Assembly: GCA_050290785.1 (NCBI GenBank)
Contig: JBNKIR010000001.1
Coordinates: forward strand, 1 to 64,000
Source: JAAGZL01 sp050290785
Lineage (GTDB): Bacteria; Pseudomonadota; Gammaproteobacteria; Chromatiales; Chromatiaceae
Direction: 5' to 3'
DNA: 64,000 bases
Part shown: positions 55,427 through 63,321 of the stretch, piece by piece
Layout of the letters: every line of letters begins with the position of its first letter
Numbering within the stretch: position 1 is the first letter of the stretch
Translations under genes and position numbers: made by a program
Notes under the pieces: model-generated
Seen by the model: only the letters and a program-made list of their open reading frames with translations
What the model was told of the DNA's origin: nothing
Databases searched by the model: none

Positions 55427-56806
55427 GTGATTGTCAATTTAATGCTGCAGGCTCTACCCTATCTTCATGATAGTTCAATATTATTTGCTGCCATAGCTGA
55501 TCAGCACTGGTCTGTTTTTTTAGATAGTGGCAGGCCTGATACAGATCATGGACGTTATGATGTTATTGCTGCTGATCCGGTAGCTACAATTATCTCAAAA
55601 AATGGAATCACTAAGGTTTCAACATCAGATGGGACCTTGGAGTCGTCTCGAAATCCAATAGCATTGATCAGAGAAACTCTTGGCGAAATACGGCCAAGAG
55701 GTCCAATACCATTTATAGGTGGCGCCATAGGTTATATAGCCTATGGATTGGCAAGAGTCCTTCCAGATCTTCCTGTTATATCCAGCGATACATCAGAGAT
55801 GCCAGATCTCTGTTTCGGTATATATGATTGGGCATTGGTGGTTGACCACAAAGAGAGACAGAGCTGGCTGATAGGGGCCGATGGATGTCAAGTATCAGAA
55901 GATAGGTGGAAAGAGTTAATTGATATATTTTCCAAACCTCAGACTGACTTGCTAAAACGGTCATTCAATATAACTGGCCCCATTCAATCCAACCTGTCAA
56001 ACCAACAATATTCTGACGCATTTGACCGTATAAAGAGATATATACACGATGGTGATTGCTATCAGGTCAACTTCGCTCAAAAGTTCAGCGTGAGCTGTCA
56101 GGGTGATCCATGGCATGCGTATAAGAATCTTCGCAGTATAAATCCTTCCCCATTCAGCGCGTATCTGAATACCCCTTATGGACAGATATTAAGTAGCTCG
56201 CCTGAACGCTTTCTGCACGTGGATCAGGGCTTGGTGGAGACTAGACCTATTAAAGGAACAAGGCCTAGATCTCAAGACAGAAATAAAGATACTCTTCTGC
56301 AGGAAGAGTTGAAGAGTAGTGTAAAGGATCGCGCAGAAAATCTTATGATTATTGATCTCTTGCGCAATGATCTGGGAAAAAGCTGTAGTCCCGGAAGTAT
56401 CAGTGTTCCTGACCTATTTAAGGTGGAGAGCTTTTCGACAATACATCATCTGGTAAGTACGGTTACTGGGAGGTTGGCGGAAGGCCATGATGCACTCTCA
56501 CTGCTGTCCGGTTGTTTCCCGGGAGGATCTATTACCGGGGCACCCAAGTATAGAGCTATGGAAATAATAGATGAGCTGGAATCAGATCCGCGCGGCATAT
56601 ACTGTGGTAGTATCGGATATATAGGTTATGACGGTAATATGGATACAAATATTGCCATTCGCACCATGGTCCATGCAGATGGAATGATCCATTTTTCAGT
56701 AGGCGGAGGCATCGTATCCGACTCTGATATGGAATCCGAATACCAGGAGACCATGGACAAAGCAAAGGCCATGCTTGAGACGCTCGAGAGTAGTTTATCC
56801 AGTTAG
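55427..56806 (+). CDS. pabB: Aminodeoxychorismate synthase component I PabB
   Basis: PabB aminates chorismate in the folate pathway. The 459-aa protein has the chorismate-binding core with GDCYQVNFAQKF, SSSPERFL, TRPIKGTRPR, AENLMIIDLLRNDLGK and SITGAPKYRAMEII. The RPIKGT lysine is typical of PabB. Start is uncertain: GTG 55427 or ATG 55442, neither with a good Shine-Dalgarno site. It replaces the LPS-chain gene that follows ihfB in P. aeruginosa. Confidence 0.92.
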   Translation: MIVNLMLQALPYLHDSSILFAAIADQHWSVFLDSGRPDTDHGRYDVIAADPVATIISKNGITKVSTSDGTLESSRNPIALIRETLGEIRPRGPIPFIGGAIGYIAYGLARVLPDLPVISSDTSEMPDLCFGIYDWALVVDHKERQSWLIGADGCQVSEDRWKELIDIFSKPQTDLLKRSFNITGPIQSNLSNQQYSDAFDRIKRYIHDGDCYQVNFAQKFSVSCQGDPWHAYKNLRSINPSPFSAYLNTPYGQILSSSPERFLHVDQGLVETRPIKGTRPRSQDRNKDTLLQEELKSSVKDRAENLMIIDLLRNDLGKSCSPGSISVPDLFKVESFSTIHHLVSTVTGRLAEGHDALSLLSGCFPGGSITGAPKYRAMEIIDELESDPRGIYCGSIGYIGYDGNMDTNIAIRTMVHADGMIHFSVGGGIVSDSDMESEYQETMDKAKAMLETLESSLSS

Positions 56807-56850
56807 ATCTAACCGGATTGATCTCAATGCAACTTTGATCTCCTGTCCTA

Positions 56851-56997
56851 TCAAAAAGCTATGAGTAATATTGGAATGGCAATAAGCGATGCCTGACGCA
56901 GGTATCTATAAAGCCTGTAATCTTGATGGTCCTGCATCAGGCTTCTCACTACATCACCTACCTGATCACGCATGATAAAGCTGTTTGTATTGTTCAT
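56851..56997 (-). CDS. Predicted SOS-induced small membrane protein
   Basis: A 48-codon ORF, too short for most gene finders. It starts ATG at 56997 with GAGGA 7 bp upstream (57009-57005), reads MNNTNSFIMRDQVGDVVRSL, continues with an Arg/Tyr-rich middle (YRLYRYLRQ) and ends in a hydrophobic stretch SLIAIPILLIAF. A promoter and paired LexA half-operators like those of lexA itself lie upstream. It is downstream of lexA on the same strand but has its own promoter. No homologue is recognised; it is not SulA. A single C-terminal TM helix is the likely topology. Confidence 0.68.
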   Translation of the reverse strand: MNNTNSFIMRDQVGDVVRSLMQDHQDYRLYRYLRQASLIAIPILLIAF

Positions 56998-57023
56998 AAT
57001 CTTGTCCTCGTTATACTGAAAAC

Positions 57024-57069
57024 GTTCTTTGTATGTTCTATCATAACATACAAAGAACGAATAGAGAAC
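57024..57069 (-). promoter_or_regulatory. LexA-type operator and promoter of the 48-codon gene
   Basis: On the plus strand, GTTC-N7-GTTC (57024-57038) and GAAC-N7-GAAC (57055-57069) are separated by 16 bp. The inner part forms a perfect 15-bp palindrome (57023-57037 / 57045-57059). On the minus strand a TATGAT -10 box (57045-57040) lies between the two operators, placing transcription start about 24 nt before the ribosome binding site. Layout, spacing and -10 match the lexA promoter. Confidence 0.72.
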
Positions 57070-57120
57070 TATGCTTATAAACTTTATTTTTGCTTGATTA
57101 AATAACGAAAAAACAATGTG

Positions 57121-57729
57121 TTAGTGATAACGACGCATCTGTCCTACCAATACGCCCTGAATATCAACCTGATCAGGCTGGTAGTGCATTGGTTCATAAT
57201 CTGCATTTGCTGGATGTAGAGTGACTTTACCCGGTTGTTGCTCGATTCTCTTCAGTGTTGCCTCAGATTTATCGATTAGGGCAACGACGATTTCACCGTT
57301 TTTTGCCTGGCTGCGTCTTTCCACTACGATGTAATCACCGTCAAATATGCCTTCATCGATCATGGAATCGCCCTTTATCTTCAGTACATAGCAGGGTTTA
57401 TTGGTGCGTAAAGACTCAGGGACCTGAACAGTCTCTTGATGATCAATGGCCTCAATGGGCCTGCCTGCAGCGATATAACCGAACATGGGTAGCTGGCTCT
57501 CGTCCATGTCTTGATTGGTCGTTAGCCGAATTCCGCGCCGCTGGTTGTTCATGGGTTCAATCAGACCGGCTTCAATAAGACCTTGCATCTGTTTGTGTAG
57601 AGATCCCTTGGAACTGAGACCAAGAGCAGTACATAGTTCATCCAGAGTTGGTGGATAGGCGAAATCATCAAGATGTTCGACAAGAAAATCGTATATTTGC
57701 TGCTGCCGGCGGGTAATCGTTTTAGACAT
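57121..57729 (-). CDS. lexA: LexA SOS repressor
   Basis: The 202-aa repressor has a winged HTH (residues 28-54, TLDELCTALGLSSKGSLHKQ), the Ala88-Gly89 self-cleavage site (YIAAGRP) and the Ser122/Lys160 dyad (GDSMID, ATLK). The recognition helix SSKGSLHK differs from E. coli RSPNAAEE and is closer to the SKSGIHR of alphaproteobacterial LexA. AGAGG lies before the ATG. It carries its own operators upstream, so it is probably autoregulated. Confidence 0.96.
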   Translation of the reverse strand: MSKTITRRQQQIYDFLVEHLDDFAYPPTLDELCTALGLSSKGSLHKQMQGLIEAGLIEPMNNQRRGIRLTTNQDMDESQLPMFGYIAAGRPIEAIDHQETVQVPESLRTNKPCYVLKIKGDSMIDEGIFDGDYIVVERRSQAKNGEIVVALIDKSEATLKRIEQQPGKVTLHPANADYEPMHYQPDQVDIQGVLVGQMRRYH

Positions 57730-57742
57730 GATGGCCTCTCCA

Positions 57743-57788
57743 GTTCTCTCCAGGTTCTATCATAGCAGATCAAGAACAAGTAGAAAAC
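57743..57788 (-). promoter_or_regulatory. LexA-type operator and promoter of lexA
   Basis: On the plus strand, GTTC-N7-GTTC (57743-57757) and GAAC-N7-AAAC (57774-57788) are separated by 16 bp. On the minus strand a TATGAT -10 box (57764-57759) lies between them with TTTTCT 17 bp upstream. The proximal operator begins 14 bp before the lexA ATG and would overlap the transcription start, a usual place for repression. No E. coli-type CTGT-N8-ACAG box is seen. Confidence 0.72.
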
Positions 57789-57824
57789 AACAATCTTATA
57801 AGAGTGAAGGATAGAAGCAGAGAT

Positions 57825-58760
57825 CTAGTACTGGGCCTGTACGACTTGGTTTCTTCCGTTCATCTTCGCCTGATATAGGGCCTTGTCTGCATCGCTTAGA
57901 AGTTGTGTAGCGGTGGATTTATTTCCAGGTATTCGAGAAGCTATACCGATACTGAGTGTTACCACCTTACTGGCCGTATTGTTGGTATGTGGGATATTCA
58001 GTTTTTCCACTTCGGTACGAATGCGCTCGGCAACAAATGTTGCTCCATTCATGTCTGTATTGGGAAGGATTACACAGAACTCCTCACCGCCATAGCGTCC
58101 GACCAGATCCTCTGGTCTGCGCACAGTGTTATTGAGTACCTTGGATACCTTTTTCAGGCAACTGTCACCAGCAATATGTCCGTAGTTGTCGTTATAAAAC
58201 TTGAAGTTATCAAGATCTATCATAATTACAGCGATTGGATGTTCACTGCGAATGGAACGGGCAGTCTCTTTTTCCAGATATTCATCTATGATTCTGCGAT
58301 TTGCCAGGCCGGTAAGGCCATCAGCATTGGCCAGTTTTTGTAACTCGTCATTGGCCTTTTCCAGTTCATGTGAAACTGATATCAGACGGTGGCGCATAGC
58401 TGCTATACGTTGCATCGCAGACATCTTTGCGGCAAGGATGGTTTCATCCACCGGCTTGGTCAGATAGTCATCACCTCCTGCCTCTATGCCTGCAGCTATA
58501 TCATCAGGTTCGGTACGGCCACTGAGAAAGATAATTGGAACCCAGTCATTATCCTGTTTTCTGATTTCACGTGCTGCATCATAACCGTCCATGACCGGCA
58601 TGATTACATCCATGAGTACCAGATCGAAATCATATTGATTATACAGATCCACTGCCTCCTGACCGTTCGAACAGCAGATCACATCATGTCCCATATCATT
58701 CAGGCGGACCGTCATGATATGTTGTTCTGTACGTGTGTCGTCAACCAGGAGTATATTCAT
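57825..58760 (-). CDS. Response regulator with GGDEF output (diguanylate cyclase)
   Basis: The 311-aa protein has a receiver domain (DD at 7-8, phospho-Asp51 in LVLMDVIMPVMDGYD, KPVDE) and a GGDEF domain with an intact RYGGEEFCVIL active site. It should make c-di-GMP on phosphorylation. The start at 58760 (MNILLVDD) is chosen over 58793, which adds 11 non-conserved residues. It follows the RR-phosphatase gene on the same strand with 64 bp between, likely one operon. Confidence 0.9.
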   Translation of the reverse strand: MNILLVDDTRTEQHIMTVRLNDMGHDVICCSNGQEAVDLYNQYDFDLVLMDVIMPVMDGYDAAREIRKQDNDWVPIIFLSGRTEPDDIAAGIEAGGDDYLTKPVDETILAAKMSAMQRIAAMRHRLISVSHELEKANDELQKLANADGLTGLANRRIIDEYLEKETARSIRSEHPIAVIMIDLDNFKFYNDNYGHIAGDSCLKKVSKVLNNTVRRPEDLVGRYGGEEFCVILPNTDMNGATFVAERIRTEVEKLNIPHTNNTASKVVTLSIGIASRIPGNKSTATQLLSDADKALYQAKMNGRNQVVQAQY

Positions 58761-58824
58761 AATTTTATCTAGTGCGCATAGACACTCATCCAATTATAAC
58801 TTGTAAAATATATTTTTAGTTGCA

Positions 58825-60576
58825 TTAGTTCTTATTCCATGAATATACGGCTTCCACTTGGTTACCTGGATCCACATATTTCAGTGAAGTGCAAAGCTCT
58901 CTTATCAGATGTATGCCACGACCAAAGAACCTTGAATTATCAGAATTATCACTCTGGTAATTCGAATAATCAAAGCCTTTGCCACTGTCTGAAATCCTAA
59001 TCAATATTTCGCCTCCATCTGCAGTAGAGTGCGAGCTTAGATGGATTTGGATATGGCCGTCTGCCAGTGTCTCCAGCCGTTTTTCACGTTCACTGAAATA
59101 AAGGGTAAATCCATCCGACGTAAGCTTGAGAGAAGAGTCCATGCCCAGCACACCATGATCAAGCGCGTTTGTGTATAGTTCCGTGAGAATCGTGTAAAGG
59201 ATCCTTCTATGTCCTCCTAGGCCGTCTATCTCCTGGATATGGTTTATTAACAGGGGGATAGGGTCGGCGTCACATATACGGCTTCCGTGCAGCGTTAATG
59301 TGAAATCTACTGAGCTGTCATTGCTGATGGTATCTGAATGGACCTCTCTATGCTGTAGATCAAATGGTTTGGTATTTATGTCCTGGAGAAGCTCCGGGGT
59401 GCATGGGATCTCTGCAAGACTGATATCATCGTTTTGAGCAGCGTCACCGCAATGTTGAGTTAGTGATCTAGTTATACTCCCAATGGCTGAATCATCTGAA
59501 GAGCGGTTATTAATGGCCTGTTCAAGTCTGCTGATTCCAAACTGTTCTTTATCGGCATTGATGGCCTCGGTTACCCCATCTGTAACCAGCAGTATGCTGT
59601 CACCGGGATCGACTTTAACAACATCTATGAACTCGTTGAAATCAATACCGTCACTAATGCCAAGTGGAAGACCACCAGACCGAATACGGTGCTTTATTTG
59701 GTTTTTGGCGCCATCGAGCAGCAGTATGTCCGGCATGCCACAATTACATATAGATGCGTGATTAAGTGGATTGGATATCGATACAAACTGTGTTGCCATG
59801 AACATGCCGGTCGGGAGCAGTCCCAATAGTTTGGTATTAATGGCGGATAGGATCTGCTGGATAGAGTAGCCTTTACCTGTCATGGCTCGGAATACTTCAG
59901 AAGCCGGCATGGCCCCTAGTGCCGCAGCAAGACCGTGACCGGTAAAATCCCCCATCAATACGTTCAGGTCACCGGACGGAGTGTAAGCGGTAAGCAGTAC
60001 ATCTCCACTGAACAGTTCCGCAGGTTGCAGCAGGGTGTGTATCCGGTTTAAGGCGACATTTCCTGAGACTACTGCACGGGCAAAAACCGATTCCGCCAGG
60101 CGCTGGTCCTGCTGGGTCCTGGCATACAGCCTGTTTACCTCCCCATGGAGTTGAGAGAATCTCTCCATGGATTGTATCTTTGCCTTCAACAGCGTGGGAC
60201 TTATCGGTTTGGTGAGAAAATCATCGCCACCTACCTCTATGCATTTGGCGAGATCATCTTCCCCGGTTATCCCGGTGAGAAAGATGACGGGAGTGAAGCT
60301 GTCTACTGGTATGGACTTGATCATCTTAACCGCATCGTACCCATCCATCACCGGCATCATTACATCCATGAGTATGATATCCGGGTCCTCAGCCACGAAC
60401 AGGTCAACAGCCTGGGTACCGTTTTCGGCCTGTATAACGTCGTATCCGATCTGCTTGAGAATGGCGCCCAGCATTATGCGGTTCGTGCGTTCATCATCGG
60501 CTACCAGGGCCTTGCCTCTGGTGATTATGCCGGCTGCTTCATTTGCGACTTCATGCATTAAAATTGGACTTGCCAA
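58825..60576 (-). CDS. Response regulator-PP2C phosphatase-HATPase protein
   Basis: The 583-aa protein has a receiver (phospho-Asp71 in IILMDVMMPVMDGYD), a SpoIIE/PP2C phosphatase domain (MGDFTGHGLAAALGAMPAS, LLVTDGVTEA) and a C-terminal anti-sigma-type HATPase (ELYTNALDHGVLG, ISDSGKGFDY). The same three-part architecture (HsbR in Pseudomonas) controls an anti-anti-sigma factor by partner switching. No such antagonist gene is adjacent. The start may be TTG 60576 or ATG 60558; the former has GTGAG upstream. Confidence 0.88.
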   Translation of the reverse strand: MASPILMHEVANEAAGIITRGKALVADDERTNRIMLGAILKQIGYDVIQAENGTQAVDLFVAEDPDIILMDVMMPVMDGYDAVKMIKSIPVDSFTPVIFLTGITGEDDLAKCIEVGGDDFLTKPISPTLLKAKIQSMERFSQLHGEVNRLYARTQQDQRLAESVFARAVVSGNVALNRIHTLLQPAELFSGDVLLTAYTPSGDLNVLMGDFTGHGLAAALGAMPASEVFRAMTGKGYSIQQILSAINTKLLGLLPTGMFMATQFVSISNPLNHASICNCGMPDILLLDGAKNQIKHRIRSGGLPLGISDGIDFNEFIDVVKVDPGDSILLVTDGVTEAINADKEQFGISRLEQAINNRSSDDSAIGSITRSLTQHCGDAAQNDDISLAEIPCTPELLQDINTKPFDLQHREVHSDTISNDSSVDFTLTLHGSRICDADPIPLLINHIQEIDGLGGHRRILYTILTELYTNALDHGVLGMDSSLKLTSDGFTLYFSEREKRLETLADGHIQIHLSSHSTADGGEILIRISDSGKGFDYSNYQSDNSDNSRFFGRGIHLIRELCTSLKYVDPGNQVEAVYSWNKN

Positions 60577-60735
60577 GTTTTTAACTCACTGAAATACGGT
60601 TATTTTTGTTAAAAACGCACACATATATGCATTACACAGAACTGTATCGGCGTGTGAATGAGATTCTTTAATCCGTCTGGACTGGTCAGACTTCATTGCT
60701 ACCCAGTGGATTACAAGGAGTTCGCACCTTCTTAC

Positions 60736-60764
60736 TTGACGTTATTGTGATATCCAATTAAAGT
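60736..60764 (+). promoter_or_regulatory. Candidate sigma-70 promoter for the riboswitch transcript
   Basis: TTGACG (60736-60741), 17-bp spacer, TAAAGT (60759-60764), just before the riboswitch. The -35 is good and the -10 moderate. If it is used, transcription begins about 60771, close to the first riboswitch stem; the overlap with the mapped riboswitch edge is within the uncertainty. Confidence 0.45.
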
Positions 60765-60950
60765 GCCCGGCACCTGAGGTATCTGTGTTTTGCAGATAAA
60801 TGGGAAGTCGGTGCGAAGTCTATTCAATGCCGACACTGCCCCCGCAACGGTAGGCAGGGTAAAGGATCAGCAAGAGGCCACTGTGTTTACACATGGGAAG
60901 GCGCTGCATCCCTGGAGAGATCCGCCCTGTGAGTCCGGAGACCAGCCTTT
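60763..60950 (+). ncRNA. Cobalamin (adenosylcobalamin) riboswitch
   Basis: Conserved elements in order: GGGAAGTCGGTGCGAAG, CCGACACTGCCCCCGCAACGG, a GCAAGAGGCCACTG arm, GGGAAGGCG and the 3' closing GAGTCCGGAGACCAGCC. These are the B12-box and flanking helices of the cobalamin riboswitch. When the cofactor is bound it normally shuts off expression of downstream uptake genes, here a BtuB-like receptor. Exact edges are approximate. Confidence 0.92.
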
Positions 60951-61276
60951 GGTAATGGAACATCTGATTAAGTCCATGATGGTTGAGACGCTGCCTTTGC
61001 GTCTTGAGATGCAAGGCGGATTGCGCAGCTAATGGCCAAGCCATTAGCAATAGCATGCGGCCTGCGCGTCACGCCTGGCGATCATCGCCATTTGGACACA
61101 AACTCGGCTCACCAGCTGACTTAATCTGAGGTTCCCACACCCATGGATGTTGCGGCGGGCGACACAGGTGACCATCTCTGATCCTCCTGTCAGATCGGTT
61201 CCATCTTTTCCCTCCACGCATCCCTGATTTTGCCAATAAGAAGCGGCACGGGTGAGTGTCGTTGGGGAATAATAAG

Positions 61277-63253
61277 ATGAAAAGATATATCATTTTGCTG
61301 CCTATCCTGGGCATGACAACAACTGATGTCATGGCAGAGGTTCCAACCTTGCTCGGGACCGTGGTGGTCAGTGCTACCAGATCTGAGCAACCAACAGTTT
61401 CAACACCAGCCAGCATAACAGTGATATCTGAAGTGGATATTGCGCGGAGCGGTGCACGTAGTGTGGCGGAATTGCTGCGGGCAAGGGCAGGGATTCAGGT
61501 GCGTGATCTCTATGGCGATGGTGGCAGCGGGGCGGTATTTGATCTGCGCGGCTTTGGTTCATATGCATCTTCCAATACCCTGATTATGGTGGATGGACGC
61601 CGTCTGAACAGTGCGGCGGATACCGCTATTCCGGATATCTCCACTATCGCACTCAAGGATGTAGAGCGGATCGAGATCATTCAAGGTAGTGCAGGTACTT
61701 TATTCGGAAATCAGGCGGTTGGTGGTGTCATCAACATCATCACCCGTACGCCACAGGAATTTCATGCCGATGTGGATCTTGTTCTTGGGAGTTATGACAC
61801 CAGCAGTATTGCCGCATCTTTAAGTAATCGATTGGATAACGGCGTCTCTTACCGGGTATCCGCCAAGAGACGCAAGTCAGACAATTACCGTGACAATAAT
61901 CATCAGGATTATCAGAACCTGATGGGACGTATGGATTACGAATATAGTCTTGGCAGGGTGTTCGCGGAATTCCACACCACTGATGCAGACATGGAAACTC
62001 CGGGGGCATTGTATACTGATGAGCTGAACGCTGATCGCAGGCAATCGCATTCTGCATATACCGGCGATTATCAAGAGACCGAAACAGATATGGGCCGAAT
62101 CGGTATAAGCCATAGATTAACAGATAACTGGTCGCTGGATTCAGAGCTGGCCTATAGCACGGTTGGCCGGGATTATATTTTGGGGTCACGCACGATGGGT
62201 AAGAGCTATGGCGCTCAGAATCGGGACGTTCATACTCTGACGCCGCGTCTGGTTGGAGTTGTGCCCATGAACGGAGGAGAGGCGCAGTTCACTATTGGTG
62301 CGGATTTCGAGATGACCGATTATAAAAATGATGTAAACGTACCTTCCTGGTTTTTTACCAAGAATACCGAAATAGATCAGAGGATCTATGCCTATTATCT
62401 CCAGGGTGTTTTGCCGCTGAATGACAAATGGTCGGTGACTGCTGGAGTTCGCCGGGCCCTGGTAAGAAACCATATAACCGAGAACAGTACTTTTGGTAGC
62501 AACTTTTCTGATGGTGAAAATCTGGATGATGAGGTTACTGTCGGGACCTTTGGTGTGGTGTTTCGTCCGAACGAGGCATGGCGGCTGTTTGCTAGAGCCG
62601 ATGAGAACTTCCGTTTCGCCAAGGTGGATGAACATACCAGTGTTTGGTCCAGCGCCACCGGCCTGAAAAACCAGACCGGTGTTTCCTATGAGATTGGTGG
62701 CGAATGGCTGGGGCCGTATGGGAGCTTTAAGGCGACTGCGTACAGACTCAATCTGAAGAACGAGATCAGTTACGATGCGGTGGCATATATGAACGTTAAT
62801 CTGGATTCCACCGAACGCAAAGGATTGATCCTGGAAGCGAGCAGAAAGATCGGTGATAACATCCAGGTCGGATTCAACTATAGCTATGTGGATGCGGAGA
62901 TCACTTCCGGTGCCTATGATGGAAACATGGTCCCGTTGGTTGCGGAACATAGCTCTTCAATACTGCTTGATTACTATCCGATGCAGGCGCTGAGACTGCA
63001 TGCGGAAGTGAAGTATGTCGGGGAAAGGGTTTTGGATAGCGATTATGATAATAGCTATCAGACTCTCGACAGTTACACCCTGGTTAATCTCAGTGGTGAG
63101 TACGAGCTGGACGGGTGGGGTGTCGGATTAAAGGTAAATAACCTGTTCGATAAAGAGTATAGCGAGATGGGGATAGCCTCAGGTGTGTCCGGTGCATTCT
63201 ATCCGTCTCCTGAACGCAACATCTGGCTTACCCTCGGATACGATTTTTATTAG
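61277..63253 (+). CDS. btuB: TonB-dependent receptor, BtuB-like
   Basis: The 658-aa outer-membrane receptor has a signal peptide (cleavage expected after DVMA), a TonB-box-like segment GTVVVSAT, a plug domain (MVDGRRLNSAADTAIPD, VERIEIIQGSAGTLFGNQA) and a 22-stranded barrel ending LTLGYDFY with the aromatic terminus. The riboswitch upstream indicates cobalamin as the ligand, supported by the ABC ATPase downstream. ATG 61277 is chosen as it begins the signal peptide; GTG 61256 would add seven residues. Confidence 0.9.
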   Translation: MKRYIILLPILGMTTTDVMAEVPTLLGTVVVSATRSEQPTVSTPASITVISEVDIARSGARSVAELLRARAGIQVRDLYGDGGSGAVFDLRGFGSYASSNTLIMVDGRRLNSAADTAIPDISTIALKDVERIEIIQGSAGTLFGNQAVGGVINIITRTPQEFHADVDLVLGSYDTSSIAASLSNRLDNGVSYRVSAKRRKSDNYRDNNHQDYQNLMGRMDYEYSLGRVFAEFHTTDADMETPGALYTDELNADRRQSHSAYTGDYQETETDMGRIGISHRLTDNWSLDSELAYSTVGRDYILGSRTMGKSYGAQNRDVHTLTPRLVGVVPMNGGEAQFTIGADFEMTDYKNDVNVPSWFFTKNTEIDQRIYAYYLQGVLPLNDKWSVTAGVRRALVRNHITENSTFGSNFSDGENLDDEVTVGTFGVVFRPNEAWRLFARADENFRFAKVDEHTSVWSSATGLKNQTGVSYEIGGEWLGPYGSFKATAYRLNLKNEISYDAVAYMNVNLDSTERKGLILEASRKIGDNIQVGFNYSYVDAEITSGAYDGNMVPLVAEHSSSILLDYYPMQALRLHAEVKYVGERVLDSDYDNSYQTLDSYTLVNLSGEYELDGWGVGLKVNNLFDKEYSEMGIASGVSGAFYPSPERNIWLTLGYDFY

Positions 63254-63260
63254 CACTGCC

Positions 63261-63321
63261 GTAGGAGCCCGGTCCACTGGGCGATGGTCATTGACACTCG
63301 CCCACAGGAGTGGGCTCCTAC
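63261..63321. repeat. REP-like palindrome between btuB and the ABC ATPase gene
   Basis: GTAGGAGCCC (63261-63270) and GGGCTCCTAC (63312-63321) are perfect 10-bp complements. Inner parts also pair (GGGCGA and TCGCCC), giving a long interrupted hairpin. GTAGGAGCCC-type palindromes are dispersed as REP elements in many gammaproteobacteria. The right end overlaps the last codon of the minus-strand ABC gene. Whether it is repeated in this genome cannot be seen here. Confidence 0.75.

Larger units (their letters stand above)
60577..61276. other. Long leader region of the BtuB-like gene
   Basis: These 700 bp contain a candidate promoter (60736-60764), the cobalamin riboswitch (60763-60950) and about 300 bp of further leader before the ATG at 61277. 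The stretch 60951-61276 has no ORF I can support and no clear terminator; the expression platform of the riboswitch is expected there. Confidence 0.6.

Noticed and set aside
57023..57059. The 15-bp palindrome as the lexA terminator
   Set aside because: It lies 62 bp after the lexA stop and is followed only by TTTT. The identical spacing of GTTC/GAAC half-sites with the lexA promoter explains it better as an operator, though some termination is possible.
60790..61032. 80-codon ORF over the cobalamin riboswitch
   Set aside because: It overlaps the conserved RNA elements, so the sequence is explained by the riboswitch; product is unlike any known protein.
62186..62950. Minus-strand ORF (254 codons) inside the btuB-like gene
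   Set aside because: Antisense to the TonB receptor barrel with no domain or ribosome binding site.
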